A stretch of 7,555 nucleotides of DNA from Candidatus Peregrinibacteria bacterium (GTDB taxonomy: Bacteria > Patescibacteriota > Gracilibacteria > UBA1369 > PNNO01). The stretch covers positions 1-7,555 of the forward strand of contig JAUVDZ010000056.1 in the NCBI GenBank assembly GCA_030595015.1. Reading direction: 5' to 3'. The notes under the pieces were generated by a model. The model worked only from the letters and a program-made list of their open reading frames with translations, was not told the DNA's origin and ran no database searches. A program made the position numbers and the translations under genes. Below are positions 5,179-7,555 of the stretch, piece by piece. Each line of letters begins with the position of its first letter. Position 1 is the stretch's first letter.

Positions 5179-5646
5179 TTATTTTAATACTATTGTTACT
5201 TGTCTGTGGTCTCCATCACCAATACTTTCAGTAGAAATATCTTTAAAATCATCTGTGTTCAAAAATAAATGAACAACTCTTCTAAAATATCCAGACATTG
5301 GTGGTAAAACCTGAGTTTTATTAGTTTGTCTGGCAATATCAACTTTGCGTTTTGCTAAACTTAAAACGTTTTCTTCCTGTCTTTGCCTGTAATTATCAAC
5401 ATCAAGCAAAATATTGAACTCTTTTTTAGTCTGGCGCCATGCAATAACTTTTAGTAAATGCTGCATTGCATGAATTGTTTCTCCGTGAAATCCAATTAAT
5501 ACACTAGGGTCTTCAGTTTCAATGTTTATTCTGTATAAATCCACATCTTTTTGCTTTTCTTTTTCAATACCAACTTCATCATACGGAACTTCAAGATTTA
5601 TCAGAATGCCTTCCAAGGCTTCCATTAACGTCTTTTCGATATCCAT
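5179..5646 (-). CDS. khpB: KH-R3H RNA-binding protein Jag/KhpB
   Basis: A 155-residue cytoplasmic protein. The KH domain (about 35-85) carries the GxxG loop in IGFHGETIHAMQ (Gly52-Gly55). The R3H domain (about 90-155) shows LPPMSGYFRRVVH with the Arg122-xxx-His126 signature and ends in DGDHRQVTIVL. The N-terminal Jag_N domain of Firmicutes proteins is absent; only about 30 residues precede the KH domain, so this is the short form. In Gram-positive bacteria KhpB pairs with KhpA, binds many RNAs and influences cell division and elongation. Its place after yidC is the usual one. The gap to yidC is 39 nt, the largest within the operon, and contains a lone TATAAT (5676-5671) without a -35 box. Confidence 0.93.
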   Translation of the reverse strand: MDIEKTLMEALEGILINLEVPYDEVGIEKEKQKDVDLYRINIETEDPSVLIGFHGETIHAMQHLLKVIAWRQTKKEFNILLDVDNYRQRQEENVLSLAKRKVDIARQTNKTQVLPPMSGYFRRVVHLFLNTDDFKDISTESIGDGDHRQVTIVLK

Positions 5647-5685
5647 TTTGTAAATATATTAATGATACTAATTATACCTTATTGT

Positions 5686-6942
5686 TTACTTTTTCTCTAT
5701 AACCTTTACTTGCGCTTCACCTTTATTCACTTTTTTACCAATTTTATTATTTACGTATAATTGTTGCAGAATCCCGAATGTAGTCGAAGTTCCCCAATAT
5801 AGACCCACTCCAGATGGAACCGATGCAGTAAATAACGCGATCATCACAGGTAAAATATAAACCATCATCTCTGAAGCTTTTTGCATTTCTGCTCCAGGTT
5901 TAATACCTTTTTTCTCAAGTTTCTTACTGTTTTCCTGCTCTGGTTTCTTGTTTTTACTTAAAGCTAATTTCATTTGAATAAATTGAAGACCAGCAACAAT
6001 CAATGGTAATACAAATACTTCACGCATTTGAAGATTTAGGAGTCCAAAGAAGTTACTGTCGATCAACGAAAGATCAAATCCTTGCAATGGTGCATATAAT
6101 AAATGCACGTTATCAGGATTAAGTCCTGTTTGAATTACATAGAATAATCCAATCAAGATTGGTAGCTGAATAACTAAAGGCAGGCAACTTCCAAATGGAT
6201 TAACTTTGTGCTCTTTATATAAAGCAAATGTTTCAGATGCAATTTTTTGCTGATTATTTTTATGTTTTTCCTGAAGTTTTTTAATTCTTGGTTGTAAATC
6301 CTGTAATTTCCTTTGAGATTCTAATCCTCTTTGAGAAGGGATAAAGAGAAGTAATCTTAATAGTATAGTTAGCAGAATAATTGCGATTCCTAAATTATAT
6401 CCAGGTACATTGCTAACAATAAAGATTAGAGCGTTATATATAGGTTGATACAAGAAAGTTCCCCATACATATCCCCAGGCTGACTTTCCGCCAACTGTGA
6501 ATTCGTTTGATTCAAAAGTCTCAGTTACTCCATCAACAACAGCATTTACACGGATTTTGTATCTTCCGATATTTCCAAAAAGTGCATGATTCCAAGAAGT
6601 ATATTGAATGTCTAATTGTTCCCCTGGTTCTATTACAAAAGGATCTGTTGACTCACATGTGATTTTTGGTGCAACTTCTAATTGGTCCCAGTTTCCATTT
6701 TTATAAGTAAGTACATCCAAAGGTTCACGTGGACAATCATTTTCAATTTCTATTGGAGCACTTGTATTGTTCTGAATTTTTACCTGGACCAAATCGTCTA
6801 TACCATATTCATTGTTTAGCACAGCAACACCGACATTGTCAGTTGCAATCATTGCATCAAGGCTTGAATTACCACTACAGCCCTTAAAAATAAGTAAAAT
6901 TGCTATAAAAAAGATTCCGAACAGTAAAAATTGTCTTTTCAT
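5686..6942 (-). CDS. yidC: YidC/Oxa1 membrane protein insertase with Ig-like N-terminal domain
   Basis: A 418-residue insertase. The first hydrophobic helix (about 5-20) ends in KGC with Cys22, a possible though non-canonical lipid site. Residues 30-150 form an extracytoplasmic beta-rich domain (VQVKIQNNTSAPIEI, EPGEQLDI, GRYKIRV) that looks Ig- or BsuPI-like rather than like the large periplasmic domain of proteobacterial YidC. It holds two Cys (70 and 96) that could form a disulfide. The Oxa1 core follows: helix 183-203 with the groove Arg196 (LLRLLLF), the cytoplasmic coiled hairpin 205-245, NPFGSCLPLVIQLPILIGLFY (249-268), helix 308-328, a long basic loop, and MMVYILPVMIALFTASVPSGVGLYW (359-383). 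The tail is basic. YidC inserts proteins alone or with SecYEG. Its ATG overlaps the rnpA stop (ATGA), so translation is coupled. Confidence 0.95.
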   Translation of the reverse strand: MKRQFLLFGIFFIAILLIFKGCSGNSSLDAMIATDNVGVAVLNNEYGIDDLVQVKIQNNTSAPIEIENDCPREPLDVLTYKNGNWDQLEVAPKITCESTDPFVIEPGEQLDIQYTSWNHALFGNIGRYKIRVNAVVDGVTETFESNEFTVGGKSAWGYVWGTFLYQPIYNALIFIVSNVPGYNLGIAIILLTILLRLLLFIPSQRGLESQRKLQDLQPRIKKLQEKHKNNQQKIASETFALYKEHKVNPFGSCLPLVIQLPILIGLFYVIQTGLNPDNVHLLYAPLQGFDLSLIDSNFFGLLNLQMREVFVLPLIVAGLQFIQMKLALSKNKKPEQENSKKLEKKGIKPGAEMQKASEMMVYILPVMIALFTASVPSGVGLYWGTSTTFGILQQLYVNNKIGKKVNKGEAQVKVIEKK

Positions 6943-7295
6943 GAGTTTAATTTATCTAAATAAGTAAAAATATCTAAAATATTCTGGTGTATTGTATCAT
7001 AATCTTTAGAAAGAATCTGCTTTAAAGGGATCAATGCTACATCATAGTATTGAACATTTTCTTTTTCTTCTTTTTCCTTTTGAATTAAGCGTATTGATTC
7101 ATATATCTGGCGTCTTTTTCTAACTCTATCAACTGCTTTTTTAGCGAATTTTCGACTAAGAGTAAGAGCCCATTTGTGATAAGGAGTCTTATTTGGAAAC
7201 GTTTTTACAATAAATAACCCGATTTTCTTGCTCTCAGGTCTTTTAATAAGTTTATTAACCTTCCACCTTTTTAGGCGATATTTACGAGCAATCAT
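6939..7295 (-). CDS. rnpA: Ribonuclease P protein component
   Basis: A 118-residue basic protein of normal RnpA length. Its N-terminus is MIARKYRLKRWKVNKLIK, and the core helix block KWALTLSRKFAKKAVDRV (41-58) aligns with the family's GISVSKKVGNAVVRN; the RNR box reads R57-V58-R59, so the Asn is replaced. The rest (VQYYDVALIP at 81-90 and the C-terminal helix) fits the last strand and helix. RnpA binds the catalytic RNase P RNA and the 5' leader of precursor tRNAs. The tRNA-Glu just downstream of this operon, with its long leader, is a natural substrate. The start lies 4 nt after the rpmH stop and the stop overlaps yidC by 4 nt. The identity rests on this motif plus the rpmH-rnpA-yidC order. 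Confidence 0.9.
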   Translation of the reverse strand: MIARKYRLKRWKVNKLIKRPESKKIGLFIVKTFPNKTPYHKWALTLSRKFAKKAVDRVRKRRQIYESIRLIQKEKEEKENVQYYDVALIPLKQILSKDYDTIHQNILDIFTYLDKLNS

Positions 7296-7299
7296 AGAA

Positions 7300-7446
7300 T
7301 TAGTTTTTCAGCTTTTTGATTACAGTAAGCTGTTTTCTACCTTTCCTTCTTCGGGCATTAAGAACTTGTCGGCCGTTTTTTGTACTCATACGAGTTAAAA
7401 AGCCGTGTTTTCTTAGTCTTCTTTTCTTTTTAAGTTTTGCTAACAT
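7300..7446 (-). CDS. rpmH: Ribosomal protein L34 (bL34)
   Basis: A 48-residue, strongly basic protein. The diagnostic core is clear: RRLRKHGFLTRMSTKNGRQV (9-28), then LNARRRKGRKQLTV, matching the KRTHGFLARM-TKNGRKVL-RRRAKGRKRLTV pattern of bL34. The usual N-terminal TYQPSK is not present; the protein starts MLAKLKKKRR, and the in-frame codons upstream (F-K-K-I-Q) do not restore it, so the N-terminus is diverged rather than mis-started. It carries a short C-terminal extension, IKKLKN. L34 is a small rRNA-binding protein of the large subunit. The gene heads the operon, 4 nt before rnpA. No Shine-Dalgarno is visible. The predicted leader is about 86 nt. Confidence 0.95.
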   Translation of the reverse strand: MLAKLKKKRRLRKHGFLTRMSTKNGRQVLNARRRKGRKQLTVIKKLKN

Positions 7447-7507
7447 TTGAATTTTCTTAAATATAATGAGTTCGCCCTTTAAGGCTCACGTTACGTTCGC
7501 AATAGGG

Positions 7508-7532
7508 AGAGATTCGTGTACTCATCTCTAGC
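7508..7532 (-). promoter_or_regulatory. 5' leader hairpin of the rpmH operon, shared with tRNA-Glu
   Basis: Reading the minus strand, GCT is followed by AGAGAT, a 10-nt loop and ATCTCT, a perfect 6-bp stem starting 6 nt after the -10-like TATCAT. It matches the tRNA-Glu leader element at 3777-3802, with one stem pair changed from C-G to T-A. The loop-side ATGAGT (7525-7520) can also pair with ACTCAT (7471-7466) close to the rpmH start, an alternative fold that would open the hairpin. Confidence 0.6.
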
Positions 7533-7538
7533 GGGGAG

Positions 7539-7544
7539 ATGATA
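7539..7544 (-). promoter_or_regulatory. Probable -10 box of the rpmH operon
   Basis: The minus strand reads TATCAT, one mismatch from TATAAT, followed by the C-rich discriminator CTCCCC and the leader hairpin. It holds the same position relative to the hairpin as the perfect TATAAT of tRNA-Glu. The -35 box would lie just outside the window. A C-rich discriminator is typical of growth-controlled, ppGpp-sensitive promoters; applying that here is inference. Confidence 0.5.
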
Positions 7545-7555
7545 CTTGAAAATAC

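Noticed and set aside
5671..5676. Internal promoter for jag (TATAAT on the minus strand in the yidC-jag gap)
   Set aside because: No -35 hexamer at 16-18 nt and no extended -10; in AT-rich spacer DNA a lone TATAAT is weak evidence.
7447..7555. Replication origin or DnaA boxes next to rpmH
   Set aside because: The gene order predicts dnaA/oriC nearby, but no TTATCCACA-like box is visible inside the window.

Overview
The window looks like a piece of a Candidate Phyla Radiation (Patescibacteria) genome. Four things point there: AT-rich genes, almost no Shine-Dalgarno sequences, a cysteine-rich multi-zinc-ribbon protein of a type familiar from that group, and an SLH/RlpA cell-surface protein inside the rpmH-rnpA-yidC-jag operon. 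TGA acts as an ordinary stop after the zinc-ribbon gene and rnpA, which argues against the UGA=Gly code of Gracilibacteria and Absconditabacteria. The phylum assignment is inference.

Left part (1-2640, plus strand): the 3' part of the Cys-rich zinc-ribbon protein, then a thioredoxin-fold lipoprotein and a CcdA/DsbD-type membrane electron carrier. The last two form an envelope thiol-redox pair. ccdA overlaps tail to tail with a minus-strand SixA-like histidine phosphatase gene (2630-3058).

Middle part (3059-3843): a self-contained plus-strand cassette encodes an unrecognised 100-residue protein. It has its own promoter, the only strong Shine-Dalgarno in the window, about 47% G+C, and a long-stem terminator. 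Convergent to it is a minus-strand tRNA-Glu(UUC) with a consensus promoter, a ~134-nt structured leader and a trailer running into the same, apparently bidirectional, terminator. Small hairpins and short GA-rich repeats flank the tRNA.

Right part (3844-7555, minus strand, read right to left): a tightly packed operon of rpmH (L34), rnpA (RNase P protein), yidC (membrane insertase with an unusual beta-rich N-terminal domain), jag/khpB (KH-R3H RNA-binding protein), an SLH-RlpA wall protein and a small FtsL/DivIC-like membrane coiled-coil protein. This order usually sits beside dnaA and oriC, which would lie beyond position 7555. The operon links translation, tRNA processing, membrane protein insertion and envelope/division functions.

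The most interesting signal is non-coding. The predicted transcripts of tRNA-Glu and of the rpmH operon begin, 6-7 nt after their -10 boxes, with the same GCTAGAGA-starting hairpin. The two copies differ by a base-pair-preserving change in the stem, which suggests a shared 5' leader element on translation-related transcripts.
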